DNA from: Sphingopyxis sp.
Lineage (GTDB): Bacteria; Pseudomonadota; Alphaproteobacteria; Sphingomonadales; Sphingomonadaceae
DNA: 64,000 nucleotides
Assembly (NCBI GenBank): GCA_016463225.1
Contig: JAEMRT010000004.1
Location: 1-64,000 of the forward strand
Direction: 5' to 3'
The position numbers and the translations under genes were made by a program. The number at the start of each line of letters is the position of its first letter. The first letter of the stretch is position 1. The notes under the pieces were generated by a model. It saw only the letters and a program-made list of their open reading frames with translations. It was not told the DNA's origin and searched no databases. This document shows, piece by piece, positions 63,091 to 64,000 of the stretch.

Positions 63091-64000
63091 TCAATTCCTG
63101 TCGGTCTCGCCGTAAATGGTGCGCGGATACCCGCATATGGCCCGCGCGCACATCCGGGCCGACATGATCGCGCTCTCCACGGCGCCGCAGTCGAAATTGT
63201 GTCTTGTCCAGTCGCCCGCCAGAAACAGGTTGGCAAAGCCGCTCCCGTCGGGGGCGAGACGCGCGTCGGTCGAACCAGCCGGCGACGTGACGTAGAGTTT
63301 CGCGGGATCGGAATTTATCACCGTCACGCGCTCGCGATCGGGTTCGAGCCCGTCATCGGTCCGCCGCAATCCGGGAAATATGTCGGCCAGACGCAGGTTC
63401 ATCCACTCCTCGACGAGCTGCGCCGCCCGTCCATGCTCGCTGGCCGGTTCGTCTTCGCCCGGATCCGTCTTCGCGAGCGGCACCGCGCCGCAGAAATAGG
63501 ACAGGCTCCCGGCGCGCTCACCTGCAGCGTCGGCCTGTTCCAGCGACAACAGGAAACTCATGTCGGCCCAGGTGTCGAGCGGAAGTTCGTGGGCTGTCAT
63601 CAGCCCGCGTTCCGAGAGTCCGTCGAAGTTATCGACCCGCTCCTGCCGCCAGCATTGTGCCGCGAGCGTCGGCGCGGTCCCGGCTGTCGCCAGCATCTTG
63701 TCCCATGCCTCATTTTCATCGGCGAGCGGTCGCGCGATGATACGCAGCATGCCGGGAGGGATGGCGAGAATGCAGAGATCGAAGTCTGCTCCGGCATCAA
63801 GCCTCCTGGAATGGCTGTCCGGCGGCAGTGGGCCATGGAAGGATTCAAGATCGATGCCGGCCGTGCGAAGCGCTTCGCCGTTTTCAAGCAGGTCCCATTG
63901 GGGTTCGGTCGGCCAGCAGCGCCGCTCGGGCGCCTCGGCATGCGGTCGATAGCGGACTACAGGATCATATTCGCCCTTGGACCTGGCCTGGACCTGAAAT
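63091..64000 (-). CDS. FAD-dependent amine-oxidase-like protein (C-terminal part; 5' end outside window)
   Basis: The frame stays open from the stop at 63091 to the right edge, giving the last 302 residues or so of a larger flavoprotein. The C-terminal FAD-binding motif LFLAGDWTRHNFDCGAVESAIMS-type sequence (core FLAGDWTRHNFDCGAVESA) is that of amine oxidases, phytoene-desaturase-like and NAD(P)-binding_8 flavoproteins. FDLCILAIPPGML further upstream fits the second FAD-contact region. The N-terminal Rossmann motif must lie beyond 64000. An internal ATG at 63750 is not the true start. It is followed within three bases by the giant cyclase-like gene. Substrate unknown. Confidence 0.82.
   Translation of the reverse strand, partial: FQVQARSKGEYDPVVRYRPHAEAPERRCWPTEPQWDLLENGEALRTAGIDLESFHGPLPPDSHSRRLDAGADFDLCILAIPPGMLRIIARPLADENEAWDKMLATAGTAPTLAAQCWRQERVDNFDGLSERGLMTAHELPLDTWADMSFLLSLEQADAAGERAGSLSYFCGAVPLAKTDPGEDEPASEHGRAAQLVEEWMNLRLADIFPGLRRTDDGLEPDRERVTVINSDPAKLYVTSPAGSTDARLAPDGSGFANLFLAGDWTRHNFDCGAVESAIMSARMCARAICGYPRTIYGETDRN

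Noticed and set aside
1-64000. Mobile elements, CRISPR arrays, tRNA genes
   Set aside because: I looked for transposase motifs, regularly spaced repeats and cloverleaf-like sequences on both strands and saw none that could be supported by eye.

Overview
The window looks like the chromosome of a flagellated, GC-rich alphaproteobacterium of the order Sphingomonadales. The gene set is Sphingopyxis/Sphingomonas-like: many TonB receptors, Rieske and CoA-pathway catabolic genes, and sigma-54-driven flagellar genes. This is inferred from gene content and composition; no rRNA or other marker is present. I saw no tRNA, rRNA, CRISPR array, transposase or integrase.

Region 1 (1-8.2 kb) is a flagellar cluster. 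flgB-C-D-E-F-G run leftward and flgA, flgM, a flgN-like gene, a lytic transglycosylase, flhA and fliA run rightward. Three near-perfect sigma-54 (-24/-12) promoters and one sigma-28-like promoter were found, and they settle several start codons. flgD reads out of frame into flgE, which suggests a frameshift. Region 2 (8.2-10.1 kb) holds a MarR-type regulator and a three-gene operon of unknown function: a membrane-anchored LuxR-HTH protein, a small helical protein and a small membrane protein.

Region 3 (10.3-50.7 kb) is a dense catabolic region. It opens with an acyl-CoA dehydrogenase/thiolase/CoA-transferase cassette, an Lrp regulator with an amino-acid dehydrogenase and an ACT-like protein, an Old Yellow Enzyme, SDRs, a ThuA-like protein and a GMC oxidoreductase. 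A run from SDRs through a TonB receptor to a carotenoid/stilbene cleavage oxygenase and an acyl-CoA synthetase follows. Next comes a long rightward operon: molybdopterin enzyme, MDR reductase, ThuA, P450, FadE, DUF35, Ltp2-like thiolase, FadE, LuxR. Its central five genes resemble the actinobacterial igr operon for steroid side-chain removal. Two Rieske oxygenases with a TIM-barrel epimerase-like gene converge on an eight-gene leftward operon (SDR, GST, E1-alpha, E1-beta, stand-alone lipoyl domain, SnoaL-like, KstD-like flavoprotein, NmrA-like). Together these suggest breakdown of a polycyclic or branched alicyclic substrate (steroid/terpenoid-like) through CoA thioesters. The substrate is inferred, not shown.

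Region 4 (50.8-58.5 kb) has two translationally coupled TonB receptors, divergent from an ABC ATPase and two ABC-2/DUF3526-type permeases. Region 5 (58.8-64 kb) is a leftward trio: the C-terminal part of an FAD amine-oxidase-like protein, an 1127-residue protein with tandem cyclase-like domains, a P-loop NTPase and a helical repeat tail, and an acetoacetate-decarboxylase-family protein. The giant protein splits the expected cyclase catalytic residues between its two cyclase-like domains, as in animal adenylyl cyclases. It is the most unusual single gene here.
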